Shown here: positions 51,486 to 59,963 of the stretch, piece after piece
How positions within the stretch are numbered: the stretch's first letter is position 1
How the letters are laid out: every line of letters starts with the position of its first letter
DNA from: Corynebacterium tuberculostearicum
GTDB lineage: Bacteria; Actinomycetota; Actinomycetes; Mycobacteriales; Mycobacteriaceae
Direction: 5' to 3'
NCBI RefSeq assembly: GCF_016127015.1
Contig: NZ_CP065972.1
Coordinates: forward strand, 1,550,001-1,614,000
DNA length: 64,000 nt
Program-made: the position numbers and the translations under genes
Notes under the pieces: generated by a model
What the model was told of the DNA's origin: nothing
Database searches by the model: none
The model's input: only the letters and a program-made list of their open reading frames with translations

Positions 51486-51782
51486 CTAATCGGATGCACG
51501 GCGGCGCTTCTCGTCCTTCCGCTCGAACATGAGGTATTCCTCCTCAAAATAGCTCAGATTATAAACGTGGCGGGCTCCGGCCGAGCATACAAAACAGATG
51601 ATCGGGATAACCCAGAAATAGGTCCAGTGGAAGAGATAGCCGAGCACAACGGAAAGAATGGTGGCTGCCCAGGCTGCATAATCGACCGTCTTCACTTTCT
51701 TCCGGCGCTCCCTCATATCCGCGACCTCAGCAGCGGTCGGGTTGAGCTGGCCATCGTCAGCGCGGTTACCGGGGCTATCCAT
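51486..51782 (-). CDS. Small membrane protein, 98 aa
   Basis: Two hydrophobic segments (about residues 36-50 and 55-72) separated by a short turn lie between a polar N-terminus and a charged C-terminal tail (FERKDEKRRR), predicting a hairpin in the membrane with both ends inside. Its ATG overlaps the stop of the upstream dehydrogenase gene by one base, so it is cotranscribed with the two dehydrogenases. The family is not known to me. Confidence 0.7.
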   Translation of the reverse strand: MDSPGNRADDGQLNPTAAEVADMRERRKKVKTVDYAAWAATILSVVLGYLFHWTYFWVIPIICFVCSAGARHVYNLSYFEEEYLMFERKDEKRRRASD

Positions 51783-52687
51783 CAGTAGCCAGCTTCAATA
51801 TCTACTTCCGTGGGGATTGCCTCACCTGCGGCAAAGCGCTCCATGGCCTGTACTGTATGCGAGCCAATGCGCCGGCGCACCGAATATGGTGGGTTGGCCA
51901 GGTGCGGAGTGATGACCACGTTGGGCATGTCCCACAGCGGGTGCCCATCAGGCAAGGGCTCGGGGTCGGTGACATCTAGGCCGGCGCCGGCGATCTGGCC
52001 GGAGCGAAGAGCGTCAACAAGGGCCTCGGTGTCCACAAGCGGACCGCGGCCGACGTTAATTACCACTGCATGGTCGGGCATGGCACGGAAGGCAGCAGCA
52101 TCGAAAAGCTGGTGTGTCTGCTCCGTTAGCGGCGCAAGCGCCACAAAATAGTCGGCAGCCGGCCACACGCGCTCAATATCGGTGGTGGCGAAGGTTTCAT
52201 CGGCGCCTTCCACTGGGGTACCGGAGCGATTGACTGCGATAATGCGCGGGCCAAAGCCCTCTAGCATGCGGATAAGCCGCTTTCCGATGCCCCCAGCACC
52301 CACCACCGCTACCGTCTTATCTTCAAAAAGGAAGCTGGTATGGGCCTCCACCTCATCGCGGTTATCCCAGCTCGTCCCCACGCGCTTATGGGCATGCAAC
52401 TGGGCGAGCAGGAGTCCAATGGTGGATTCAGCCACGGTGGCGTCATATAGCCCTGCGGCATTGGACCAGCGGGCGGTGGTATCGCGCATGACGCCGAGCA
52501 GATGGTCCACCCCGGCAAAAGGAACCTGCACCAAGCCCACGTTCGGCGGCAGGGGCTGTGGGAAATCATCCGGACCGCCGTTGAAGATGAGCACCTCGGC
52601 CTCCTCCAATGGCGCGCGCTCGTGACCCGCCGCATCGAGTGCCTGCAGGGTTTCCTCCCACGGGGTGGGCAACATCGCGTACTTCAT
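51782..52687 (-). CDS. D-isomer 2-hydroxyacid dehydrogenase, copy B
   Basis: A 301-residue NAD-dependent dehydrogenase of the D-2-hydroxyacid family. The Rossmann motif is VAVVGAGGIGKRLIRML near residue 128; the catalytic Arg, Glu and His lie in INVGRGPLVDTEAL near 220, LDVTDPEPLPDGHPLW near 247 and VITPHLA near 270. The start at 52687 (MKYAMLPTPW) matches the neighbouring copy's start, and its ATG overlaps that copy's stop (TAATG). Both proteins end in nearly the same residues (DIEAGY here, DAEAGY next door), showing a tandem duplication. Substrate unknown. Confidence 0.87.
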   Translation of the reverse strand: MKYAMLPTPWEETLQALDAAGHERAPLEEAEVLIFNGGPDDFPQPLPPNVGLVQVPFAGVDHLLGVMRDTTARWSNAAGLYDATVAESTIGLLLAQLHAHKRVGTSWDNRDEVEAHTSFLFEDKTVAVVGAGGIGKRLIRMLEGFGPRIIAVNRSGTPVEGADETFATTDIERVWPAADYFVALAPLTEQTHQLFDAAAFRAMPDHAVVINVGRGPLVDTEALVDALRSGQIAGAGLDVTDPEPLPDGHPLWDMPNVVITPHLANPPYSVRRRIGSHTVQAMERFAAGEAIPTEVDIEAGY

Positions 52688-53616
52688 TAGTAGCCAGCCT
52701 CCGCATCGACGCGGGTGGGCATGGCCTCTCCCCTCTCCCACGCGGCGGCATTGGCGTTGAAAATAGCGCCCAAGTGGTACTGCGCCACGTGTGCGGAGGC
52801 GGCCATGTGCGGGGTCATGGTGCAATTGGGCAGGTCATAAAGCGGGTGACCATCAGGCAGCGGCTCGGGATCCATAACTTCCAGCCCGGCGCCGGCGATC
52901 TCACCATCGCGCAGGGCCGCCACGAGATCCTCGGTTACCACGGTGCTGCCGCGGCCGACGTTGATGAAGATGGCGGAGGGCTTCATGGCGCGGAACGTGG
53001 CGGCATCGATAAGCCCCTCGGTGTCCTTGGTGGCCGGCAGAATGCAGAAGATGAAATCCGCTTCACCCCATACGCTTTCAGCTTGGTCCATGGGCACGAC
53101 CTCATCGGCGCCTTCCACCGCGCGACCAGAGCGATTGACGGCAGTAATGTGCACGCCAAAGGGCTGCAGGAGCTTAATGAGCTGCTTGCCGATGCCCCCA
53201 GCGCCAAAGATCGCTACCCTCTTCGGCCCTTGCTGGTCATAGAGCCAGGCCTGGGATTCATCCAGCTCCTTGGCCACCGACCAGGTACCGGCTTGGGCGA
53301 AGGCTTTGTGGTGGTGCGCCTGGGAAAGGGCCAACCCGAGTGCGGATTCGGCCACTGGTTGGGCAAAGGCACCGGCGGCGTTGCACCACGGCACGCCGTC
53401 TGGGGTAATGACGCCTGCATCGATGAGCTGGTTGACGCCGGTATAACAATGCTGCACCCAGCCAATATTCTCCGGCATCTCGGGGATGCGGCGCGGGTTA
53501 GGCGCATTATTGATATAGACCTCGGCCTCTTCAATGCTGCTTACGCGTTGGTGCCCGGCAGCCTCGATGTCTTCTACCGTCGGCTGCCAGGTTTCCGGTC
53601 CCATGAAATACTTCAT
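52687..53616 (-). CDS. D-isomer 2-hydroxyacid dehydrogenase, copy A
   Basis: A 309-residue paralogue of copy B. It has VAIFGAGGIGKQLIKLL near residue 132, INVGRGSTVVTEDLVAAL near 226 and LEVMDPEPLPDGHPLY near 252. The catalytic His lies in MTPHMAASAH near 275, close to but not identical with copy B. TATGGT is 6 nt before the ATG, so this gene likely starts the unit of both dehydrogenases and the 98-aa membrane protein. C. glutamicum has, as I recall, a single such gene between proB and proA, so the second copy here appears to be a lineage duplication. Confidence 0.87.
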   Translation of the reverse strand: MKYFMGPETWQPTVEDIEAAGHQRVSSIEEAEVYINNAPNPRRIPEMPENIGWVQHCYTGVNQLIDAGVITPDGVPWCNAAGAFAQPVAESALGLALSQAHHHKAFAQAGTWSVAKELDESQAWLYDQQGPKRVAIFGAGGIGKQLIKLLQPFGVHITAVNRSGRAVEGADEVVPMDQAESVWGEADFIFCILPATKDTEGLIDAATFRAMKPSAIFINVGRGSTVVTEDLVAALRDGEIAGAGLEVMDPEPLPDGHPLYDLPNCTMTPHMAASAHVAQYHLGAIFNANAAAWERGEAMPTRVDAEAGY

Positions 53617-53622
53617 GCCCCA

Positions 53623-53628
53623 ACCATA
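53623..53628 (-). promoter_or_regulatory. -10 box of the dehydrogenase pair
   Basis: TATGGT on the minus strand, 6 nt before the copy A ATG. Confidence 0.45.
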
Positions 53629-53649
53629 CGGGGAATCTCAGCCCTGGGT

Positions 53650-54882
53650 TTAGATGCGGGAGGCGAAGTTGGAGAGGTAATCCGCGTGAACGACGGAACG
53701 GCGCTGGTCCTCGGGCAGGTCTTCCATCTTCTTGCCCTTGATGGCGTGGAGCTCCTCGGAGTCAAAGCGGACTTCGCCGCGGCCGATGATCTCACCATTC
53801 GGGCCCAGGATGTCGATGATTTCTCCCTTATTGAACTCGCCCTGCACGTCGGTAATGCCGACAGCGAGCAGCGAGGTGCCGCCCTTGGTGACGGCCTCCT
53901 TGGCGCCCTCGTCGAGGCGGACGGCTCCGCCGGTATCGGCGCAGTAGAGTGCCCAGAACTTCCAGGCGGACAGCTGGCGTTCCTCGCGGGTGTGGAAGAC
54001 GGTGCCTACGGAGGCGTCGGCAAGCGCGGGGCCAATATTATCCGTGGAGGTCAACAGCACTGGAATGCCGCCGCGGGTAGCCAGGCGGGCCGCGGAAACC
54101 TTTGTGGCCATGCCGCCGGTGCCGACCTTGCCGCCATCACCAGCCACAACGCCCTTCAGGTCCTTGCCGGTGCGCACCTCATCGATGAACTTGGCATCGG
54201 GTTCGGCCGGGTTCTTATCGTACAAACCAGGCACGTCAGAAAATAGGAAGAGCGCGTCAGCGCCCACCAGGTTGGCCACCAGGGCGGAAAGGCGATCGTT
54301 ATCACCAAAGTGCATTTCCGACGTCGCCACCGCATCGTTCTCATTCACGATGGGGATGGTGCGCAACTGGCGCAGACGATCAATGGTGCGCTGCGCGTTG
54401 CGGGCGCGATCGCGGTGTCCAGTATCGGAGGCGGTGAGGAGGACCTGGCCGATGGTGCGCTTATAGCGCGCAAAGGACTGGCCCCACACAGAGGCCAAGT
54501 GCACCTGGCCGACGGACGCGGAGGCCTGCTTGGTAGCCAAATCCGTGGGGCGCTGGTGCAGGCCGAGTGGGCCCATACCTGCAGCAACCGCACCGGAGGA
54601 GACGATGATGACATCGGAGCGGCCCATGCGCGCATGGACGGCATCAACGATGTGATCAATCTTTTCTTGAGAAACGCGGAAATTCTCGTCTGTTAGAGAA
54701 GAGGAACCAATCTTGACCACCACGCGCTTTGCCTGCGCGATGTCGCGGCGGAGATCCGATTCAAAACCAGACGCCACCGGATTTTCATCGAGCGGTTCCG
54801 GGAAAGGGGTATCAGCGGTAGGTCCAGCAAAAGGCTCTACCGGAAGCGGAAGGATGGGTTCTTTCTGTTCATCAGAAGACAT
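53650..54882 (-). CDS. proB: Glutamate 5-kinase
   Basis: First enzyme of proline synthesis, phosphorylating glutamate with ATP. The kinase domain begins near residue 50 ([13 protein letters not shown]) and contains [14 protein letters not shown] near 90, NENDAVAT near 185 and [15 protein letters not shown] near 260; a C-terminal PUA domain (about 325-410) includes [15 protein letters not shown] and [11 protein letters not shown]. About 45 acidic and proline-rich residues at the front are additional to the usual enzyme. ATG 54882 is preferred since TAAACT lies 8 nt upstream. It carries a copy of the iterated 13-mer. Confidence 0.93.
   Translation of the reverse strand: MSSDEQKEPILPLPVEPFAGPTADTPFPEPLDENPVASGFESDLRRDIAQAKRVVVKIGSSSLTDENFRVSQEKIDHIVDAVHARMGRSDVIIVSSGAVAAGMGPLGLHQRPTDLATKQASASVGQVHLASVWGQSFARYKRTIGQVLLTASDTGHRDRARNAQRTIDRLRQLRTIPIVNENDAVATSEMHFGDNDRLSALVANLVGADALFLFSDVPGLYDKNPAEPDAKFIDEVRTGKDLKGVVAGDGGKVGTGGMATKVSAARLATRGGIPVLLTSTDNIGPALADASVGTVFHTREERQLSAWKFWALYCADTGGAVRLDEGAKEAVTKGGTSLLAVGITDVQGEFNKGEIIDILGPNGEIIGRGEVRFDSEELHAIKGKKMEDLPEDQRRSVVHADYLSNFASRI
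54013..54025 (+). repeat. Iterated 13-mer, copy 7 (in proB)
   Basis: Exact copy, antisense to proB, read there as Leu-Ala-Asp-Ala. Confidence 0.75.
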
Positions 54883-54890
54883 GCCAACCG

Positions 54891-54896
54891 AGTTTA
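54891..54896 (-). promoter_or_regulatory. -10 box of the leaderless proB gene
   Basis: TAAACT on the minus strand, 8 nt before the ATG at 54882. Confidence 0.45.
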
Positions 54897-54902
54897 CAAA
54901 GC

Positions 54903-54934
54903 GCCCCCTCTTATACACCCCAAGAAGAGGGGGC
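54903..54934 (-). terminator. Hairpin between obgE and proB
   Basis: GCCCCCTCTT (54903-54912) pairs perfectly with AAGAGGGGGC (54925-54934) over a 12-nt loop, just after the obgE stop. The following T run is short (GCTTTG), so termination may be partial. It overlaps the proB upstream region. Confidence 0.55.
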
Positions 54935-54942
54935 CTACCGAG

Positions 54943-56475
54943 CTAGCCTTGCCACCTATCGCGGTTTGCGCCCTCGCGAGTGACCTCTTCATCGGTGCCG
55001 TAATCGTATTCATCAATAAGGCCGCGACGCGCCTGGGAGGCGCGCTTGCGCTCCGCTGCAGAAGCACGGGCGGTTCCTTTAAGGCGAGCATCCTCGCCGC
55101 GGCTTGCCATTGTCGGATCACCACCGGTCATCGGCTCCCACTCAAAGGTAATGCCACCGATGGTTACCGGGCAGCCCTCTACTGCACCCTGCTCGCGCAG
55201 CTCATCCTCCACACCGGCCTTGGCCAAGCGGTCCGCCAAGAAACCCACTGCCTCATCATTTTCAAAGTCAGTCTGGGTAATCCAGCGATCAATCTTCTTG
55301 CCCTCAACAATGAAGCCACCTTCGACATCCGGATCGGCCTTGACGGTGAAATCAGCAAACGCGCCGGTATGCTTCTTATGGCCTTGGGCCTTGGGATGGA
55401 TAACGGTGTGGTTTTTATCCTTCTTTGGCAACGGCTGGGCCTTGCGGTGCTCAGTCACCATATCCATGAGCCGGAACTTCAGCGGATCCAGACCCTTGCG
55501 AGCGACGGCCGAAATAATAAAGACAGGCCAGCCAAACTTCTCTTCCAGATCATCCTTGACAAATTCGGCCAGCTCTTCGGCCTCAGGCACATCTGCCTTA
55601 TTCAAGATGATGACGCGGGGGCGCTCACGCAGATCCCCTAAACCAGTATCTTCCTGCAAAGCCTCCTGGTACTTCGCCAACTCATTTTCCATCGCCTCAA
55701 TATCGGATTCAGGATCGCGGCCCGGCTCGATGGAGGCGGTATCAACTACGTGCGCCAGCACCGCCGTGCGCTCGATATGGCGCAAGAAATCTAGACCGAG
55801 ACCTTTGCCATCGGCCGCGCCTGGGATAAGCCCCGGCACGTCCGCGATAGTAAAGGAGCTATCTCCCATATCTACCACGCCGAGGTTCGGCTGCAGCGTG
55901 GTAAAGGGATAATCACCGATCTTGGGCTTTGCGGCCGATAACACCGAGATGAGCGAGGACTTGCCTGCCGATGGAAAGCCCACCAGCCCTACATCCGCCA
56001 TAGATTTCAGCTCAAGGATCAGATCATGTGCTTGGCCTGGCTCACCTTGGAGAGCAAAACCCGGTGCCTTACGGTTCTTCGAGGCCAACGCGGCGTTACC
56101 TAGGCCACCGAAGCCGCCTTCAGCAGCAACAAAGCGAGTACCCGGCACCGTCAGGTCAGCCAGGGTATCGCCCTTTTCATTGCGCACCACCGTGCCGGCG
56201 GGAACCTCAAGGATCAGATCCTCGCCGCGGGCGCCGTTGCGCATATCGCCGGCGCCATTGCCGCCGCGCTGGGCCTTAATGTGCGGGCGGTAGTGGAAAT
56301 CCATCAGGGTATGGATCTGCTCGGAGACCTCGAGGACAATATCGCCGCCGTGGCCACCATTGCCACCATCTGGGCCACCCAAGGGCTTGAACTTTTCGCG
56401 GTGGACAGACACACAGCCGTGTCCACCGTCGCCCGCTTGCAGGTGCAGGACGACGCGGTCAATAAAACGTGCCAT
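54943..56475 (-). CDS. obgE: Obg GTPase
   Basis: An essential GTPase linked to 50S ribosome maturation and stress control, 510 residues. Residues 1-155 form the glycine-rich Obg fold ([30 protein letters not shown]); the G domain has [11 protein letters not shown] near 165, DVPGLI near 215 and NKAD near 290; the C-terminal OCT domain and an acidic/basic tail follow. The ATG at 56475 sits 7 nt after GGAGGG, a better start than the TTG two codons upstream. Normally obg follows rplU-rpmA directly; here a SipW-type cassette intervenes and a separate TACACT -10 box (56513-56518) may drive it. Confidence 0.95.
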   Translation of the reverse strand: MARFIDRVVLHLQAGDGGHGCVSVHREKFKPLGGPDGGNGGHGGDIVLEVSEQIHTLMDFHYRPHIKAQRGGNGAGDMRNGARGEDLILEVPAGTVVRNEKGDTLADLTVPGTRFVAAEGGFGGLGNAALASKNRKAPGFALQGEPGQAHDLILELKSMADVGLVGFPSAGKSSLISVLSAAKPKIGDYPFTTLQPNLGVVDMGDSSFTIADVPGLIPGAADGKGLGLDFLRHIERTAVLAHVVDTASIEPGRDPESDIEAMENELAKYQEALQEDTGLGDLRERPRVIILNKADVPEAEELAEFVKDDLEEKFGWPVFIISAVARKGLDPLKFRLMDMVTEHRKAQPLPKKDKNHTVIHPKAQGHKKHTGAFADFTVKADPDVEGGFIVEGKKIDRWITQTDFENDEAVGFLADRLAKAGVEDELREQGAVEGCPVTIGGITFEWEPMTGGDPTMASRGEDARLKGTARASAAERKRASQARRGLIDEYDYGTDEEVTREGANRDRWQG

Positions 56476-56512
56476 GGTCAAACCCTCCGTTTGTTAAATC
56501 TATGTCCCCGCC

Positions 56513-56518
56513 AGTGTA
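56513..56518 (-). promoter_or_regulatory. Possible obgE -10 box
   Basis: TACACT on the minus strand in the 72-bp gap between the LamG gene and obgE. A promoter here would keep obgE independent of the upstream cassette. The -35 match is weak. Confidence 0.35.
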
Positions 56519-56547
56519 ATGCGTGTCTTGGGCTGGACTCCAACTGT

Positions 56548-57537
56548 TTAGCCCATGGTGGATTTTGGCCACGCTTTTCCAGCAACAGTGCGTGCTTCCC
56601 AGTGACGTTGTACTTCTTGTTTCGAGAGAATTGTGGGATAAACTGCGGCGAAGGATATGAACCCTAGAAAATTGTCATCATAAGTAGTCTCGGGCCACTC
56701 GTAACTACTACCGCTGTAGCCATAGCGGATAAACCCTCGAATATTGGAGTCGAAACGGTACAAGGGTTCCGTGGACGTTTTGAAGCTTTCCGGCTGGCCG
56801 TCAACGTAAAGCCCCATCTCATTGGTATTCCAATCCCATGTGGTCACGATTTGATGCCATTCACCATCATCTACGGTAGCTTCACTTTTTACCTGATCGG
56901 ACTTTTTATAGGTGATATCCACCTCTCCCCTAACTTGAAAGGCGACCGTTCCATCGCTGAGGACTTGGATTCGCCATGCAGGATCTCGCCAGTTACCCAC
57001 TGCCGAATTTACCGCCACCGTTCCCTGCGGCATCTGAGTATTAATCCAGGTTTCCGTAGAAAACCGGGTCGGCAACTTAATTTGCTCATAGTTTGCAGTA
57101 ATCGTAGTGCGCGTAGAGCTCACTCCTGGAAAGAGGCCGTTCACCGAATTGCCGCCTCTGAAATACGCATGCTTCGAAACCCCCACGCAAGGTTCGTTCC
57201 TAGCCTGAACGCTGCCATCATAATTCCAGTTGTTGTTCGGAACAATCGGCCTGCCAGCGACGCTTGTCCACGTCATCTGGTCGAGGGAGTCGTTTTTTGA
57301 CTGAGGTTTGTCGGCCTGAAAATGGTACAGGTAGCCCCCATATTTCTTGGTGGTCTGCTGCATTTCTTCGTAGCAGTTGAGTGCATCTACGCCCTCAGCG
57401 GTGCCGGCCGCATTACGGGAATTGGTGACTCGGGCGCTCCAGCTACCAAACGTCGGCTGTAAGGAAAAGGCCAAAATCAGCACAATGATGGCTAGGACGG
57501 CGGCGGCCACGACGGGAATCCGTTCTCTTTTAAGCAT
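56548..57537 (-). CDS. LamG-fold surface protein with a SipW-type signal peptide
   Basis: A 329-residue exported protein. The basic N-terminus (KRER) and hydrophobic stretch (about 8-26) are followed by GSWSARVTNSRNAAGT (31-46), which mirrors GAYTAQITNSGNSAGT in the TasA-like protein next door, the mark of SipW-type signal peptides. Residues about 150-315 fit a concanavalin/LamG jelly roll (FSTETWINTQMP, DDGEWHQIVTTWDW, GLYVDGQPE), a fold that often binds sugars or proteins. The gene overlaps the signal-peptidase gene by 8 nt. I infer it is cleaved by that peptidase and displayed at the surface with the TasA-like protein. Confidence 0.78.
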   Translation of the reverse strand: MLKRERIPVVAAAVLAIIVLILAFSLQPTFGSWSARVTNSRNAAGTAEGVDALNCYEEMQQTTKKYGGYLYHFQADKPQSKNDSLDQMTWTSVAGRPIVPNNNWNYDGSVQARNEPCVGVSKHAYFRGGNSVNGLFPGVSSTRTTITANYEQIKLPTRFSTETWINTQMPQGTVAVNSAVGNWRDPAWRIQVLSDGTVAFQVRGEVDITYKKSDQVKSEATVDDGEWHQIVTTWDWNTNEMGLYVDGQPESFKTSTEPLYRFDSNIRGFIRYGYSGSSYEWPETTYDDNFLGFISFAAVYPTILSKQEVQRHWEARTVAGKAWPKSTMG

Positions 57538-58441
57538 TGGGTTTCACCGCCTCAAACTCGGTGGTATCGGCATTGGATTGGGCTTCTAAGGTGGCGTCGG
57601 CAAGCTCCTGCTCTTCCTTGAGCGCGCGGCGATACTGGGCATAGAACCATGCAAAGGGCGACAGCACCAAGCCAATGAGGCCGATGATCCACGGCCAGGT
57701 CAACGCGGGCACTGGGCGGAAGACAAAGTCGCCCTTCTCATTTGGGGCGTCATCGATAGCGATGGAATCGGTACCGGTGGGGCTCATAATGGCGGAGTCT
57801 TCTCCCCCGCCCTCACCAAGCGGAACAACCTTGACTGGGAGCAGACCCGTGGAAACCACATGCGCCTGCGCGTAGGCCTCTTCGCCGGTGCCATTGACAT
57901 TCATACCTAGCAAGTAGGCGCCAAGCAGAGGGCGCACGATAATGATGCCAATGGCAAGGCCCAAAAAGACGCCGGTGTTGCGGTAGCGGCGGCGGTGCAG
58001 TTCATCGTCGATGCGCAGGGACGCCAGCAACATCAGCAACCAGCCTGCGGCCATGATTCCTGCAATGCGCACGCCCCACCCGAGCGCCGGACAAGAAAAG
58101 ATAACCTTGCCCTTCAACGTGTCAGCGGTAGCCGGTAGCGCGTCGGGCGCACCATTGAGTATGCCCTGGGTAATGGCAGTATCACCGGCCCGCTCAACCA
58201 CGTTGTGGGTATGGGTGGTGCCATTGGCGCTATCCACGGTGATGGTATCGCCCACCTGCACGTCAGCAATATCTACCGGCTTGGTTATTGCCAAAGAGCC
58301 TACTGGAAGTTGCGTGCCCATCGACGGCGTGGTTAGAAAATGCGCCCGGAAACCCGCCAAGTAGAAACCGCCACAGATAATGGCAAGAACTAAAACGACC
58401 GCAGCCACAACCGTGGCGAGAGTACGGCGACGTGCCTGCAT
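57530..58441 (-). CDS. sipW: SipW-type signal peptidase I
   Basis: A 303-residue membrane peptidase of the ER/archaeal-like SipW class. After an N-terminal helix (about 9-30) comes the catalytic serine, Ser40 in TTPSMGTQLPVGSL, and the histidine that replaces lysine in this class, His79 in THTHNVVE. Where most members have a Gly-Asp pair (TKGDAN) it reads TQGILNG, so the usual aspartate is not visible. Three further hydrophobic segments follow (about 120-142, 153-175 and 250-272), giving an unusually long C-terminal part with an acidic tail. It lies between genes for two likely substrates. Confidence 0.83.
   Translation of the reverse strand: MQARRRTLATVVAAVVLVLAIICGGFYLAGFRAHFLTTPSMGTQLPVGSLAITKPVDIADVQVGDTITVDSANGTTHTHNVVERAGDTAITQGILNGAPDALPATADTLKGKVIFSCPALGWGVRIAGIMAAGWLLMLLASLRIDDELHRRRYRNTGVFLGLAIGIIIVRPLLGAYLLGMNVNGTGEEAYAQAHVVSTGLLPVKVVPLGEGGGEDSAIMSPTGTDSIAIDDAPNEKGDFVFRPVPALTWPWIIGLIGLVLSPFAWFYAQYRRALKEEQELADATLEAQSNADTTEFEAVKPNA
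57593..57605 (+). repeat. Iterated 13-mer, copy 8 (in sipW)
   Basis: Exact copy, antisense to the signal-peptidase gene, read as Leu-Ala-Asp-Ala. It shows the motif also in the accessory cassette. Confidence 0.75.
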
Positions 58442-58548
58442 ATACTCATCTCCCGACGTTGTGGCTGCTGAGCTGGCGTGATTCTAGGGCGTAGTAACGC
58501 TCCTTTATAGCGTGTTTATAGCGTGTTCCTTAAGGACACAGGAAGGAC

Positions 58549-59172
58549 TTAAGCGGACAGGGTCCAGACGAGGTTCTGGGAGATCTGCTGGCCCATGATG
58601 GAGGTATCCGCGGTCTCCTTGGGCAAGGTCACGGTGATATCGAAGTTCTTCGTAGCATTAACGGCCATAGGGGCATCGATATTGAAGGTCTGGTGGTCCT
58701 TCAAGGCAGTTGGGGTTTGGTTATCCACCAACGTGGTTTCGCCGGTCTTTACGGTAACCAGTAGTGTGTCACACAGGGACTGCTCTTCGGGATCCTGCCC
58801 GGTCACGGTGCAGTCGCCAAAGTTCAAAGTAAAGGCGGACGCATCAACGGAGCCGGTGTTCTTAAACTGCACGGTGGTGGTCTTGGAATCACCCGGCACC
58901 ATTTTCATGTTGCCGCCGTACTTGTTGATATCGGACACGGAGATGGTGTTGTTTTTACCTTTGGAGGTGTCCTCGGTCTTGGTGGGTTGACCATCAACGA
59001 TTTCAGACTCAGACATGGTCAGCTTACCGGTACCAGCAGAGTTGCCACTGTTGGTGATCTGGGCGGTATAGGCACCCAAAGTTCCAGCGGCCAGGGAGGC
59101 TACCAGTGCGACGGAGGCAACGGAGGCGGGCAGGATCCAGCCCTTGCGGGTGCGCTTTTGAGAATCGGACAT
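58549..59172 (-). CDS. TasA/camelysin-like exported protein
   Basis: A 207-residue protein with a SipW-type signal peptide: basic start, hydrophobic core (about 13-32) and GAYTAQITNSGNSAGTGKL (33-51) around the predicted cut. The mature part is a beta-rich, threonine/serine-rich domain of about 165 residues with TTTVQFKNTGSVDASAFTLNF near 98 and FDITVTLPKE near 177, much like TasA/CalY proteins that form biofilm fibres in Bacillus; the match is by pattern, not alignment. Two cysteines (in GDCTV and SLCDT) could form a disulfide. AGAGGAG precedes the ATG. It is the first gene of the cassette behind a strong promoter. Confidence 0.78.
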   Translation of the reverse strand: MSDSQKRTRKGWILPASVASVALVASLAAGTLGAYTAQITNSGNSAGTGKLTMSESEIVDGQPTKTEDTSKGKNNTISVSDINKYGGNMKMVPGDSKTTTVQFKNTGSVDASAFTLNFGDCTVTGQDPEEQSLCDTLLVTVKTGETTLVDNQTPTALKDHQTFNIDAPMAVNATKNFDITVTLPKETADTSIMGQQISQNLVWTLSA

Positions 59173-59354
59173 AGTAAGAGACTCCTCTTAGGAAAGTGGG
59201 ATTTGGAAAGGAATAGGGGCTACTCCCCCCCTGAACGCGAGCGCTTTGGCGTGGAATTTTCCCGACATCCATGCAATAAATTAAAACCGCTATCGAACTC
59301 TCAACTTGGAAGATTCCGCCGCTTCTTGCGTCAACACTCGCTCGTACGCTCGTA

Positions 59355-59384
59355 ATCCTAATGCTTAAAACATTCTGTTGTCAA
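59355..59384 (-). promoter_or_regulatory. Promoter of the TasA-like/SipW/LamG operon
   Basis: On the minus strand TTGACA (59379-59384), an 18-bp spacer and TAGGAT (59355-59360). A perfect -35 hexamer is rare in this genus, where promoters usually depend on the -10 box alone. Confidence 0.6.
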
Positions 59385-59610
59385 GGCCATAATCAGGGTT
59401 TTGCAGCTCGAATGGTGTTTTTTACAGTACACAACTGAAGGTTTAAATTAACCCCGTCGACCTCCGGATCTACCCCCGTTGGGCTTCAAAACAGACTTTC
59501 CCAACAGAAAGAAGCGCGTATACATTCAGAACCAGCCAAAAAGCGCAATTTCAATCCGATCCAACGGGCCGCGTAAGTATCTTGAATCACATCTTAGATG
59601 AATTATTTGG

Positions 59611-59636
59611 GGCGACAGAAATTATTTTCTGCCGCC
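59611..59636 (-). terminator. Hairpin after the regulator gene
   Basis: GGCGACAGAAA and TTTCTGCCGCC form an 11-bp stem with one mismatch about 20 bp after the regulator stop. It lacks a T run, so it may be a weak terminator or an mRNA stabiliser. Confidence 0.4.
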
Positions 59637-59654
59637 AGGATCGTAGCACCAACC

Positions 59655-59963
59655 CTATGATCTAAACCCAACAACAATCCTATCGAGGCACTCTAGATAT
59701 TCGGCATATACCTTTCGCCCCTTTCTTGATAAAGAAAGGTCGGTAGTTGGGGTTTTACCGTCAAAGGCTTTTGATACATTGACCAGCCCAGCTTCTTCGA
59801 GCGCGCCTACCGCCTTTGATAAAGCCGGATAGCCTACGCCCATATAAGCCTTCAAAGTTTGATAATTAGCTGTATCCACGGAATTGAGGCAGGCCATTAC
59901 GGCCAAGCGTTTAGGTGAATGCACCAGGGGCTGCAACCCCTGCAAGGCTGATACAAATTCCAT
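59655..59963 (-). CDS. Winged-helix transcriptional regulator, 102 aa
   Basis: A small single-domain DNA-binding protein: HSPKRLAVMACLNSVDTANYQTLKAYMGVGYPALSKAVGALEEAGLV covers helix-turn-helix and wing, matching the stand-alone winged-helix group (HTH_34-like/MarR-like). The ATG at 59963 overlaps the stop of the membrane protein gene (TGATG), so the two are coupled. Such regulator/membrane-protein pairs are common in actinobacteria, but their signals are unknown. Its place directly upstream of the TasA-like operon makes it the best candidate regulator for it. Confidence 0.82.
   Translation of the reverse strand: MEFVSALQGLQPLVHSPKRLAVMACLNSVDTANYQTLKAYMGVGYPALSKAVGALEEAGLVNVSKAFDGKTPTTDLSLSRKGRKVYAEYLECLDRIVVGFRS

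Larger units (their letters stand above)
59173..59654. other. 482-bp intergenic region with the cassette promoter
   Basis: The longest gene-free stretch in the window and relatively AT-rich. It contains the promoter at 59355-59384 for the TasA-like operon and so a leader of roughly 170 nt, a GGTTTAAATTAACC sequence upstream of the promoter (about 59440-59453), and a hairpin near the end of the regulator gene. No credible open frame is present. The length suggests several regulators may bind here. Confidence 0.55.
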
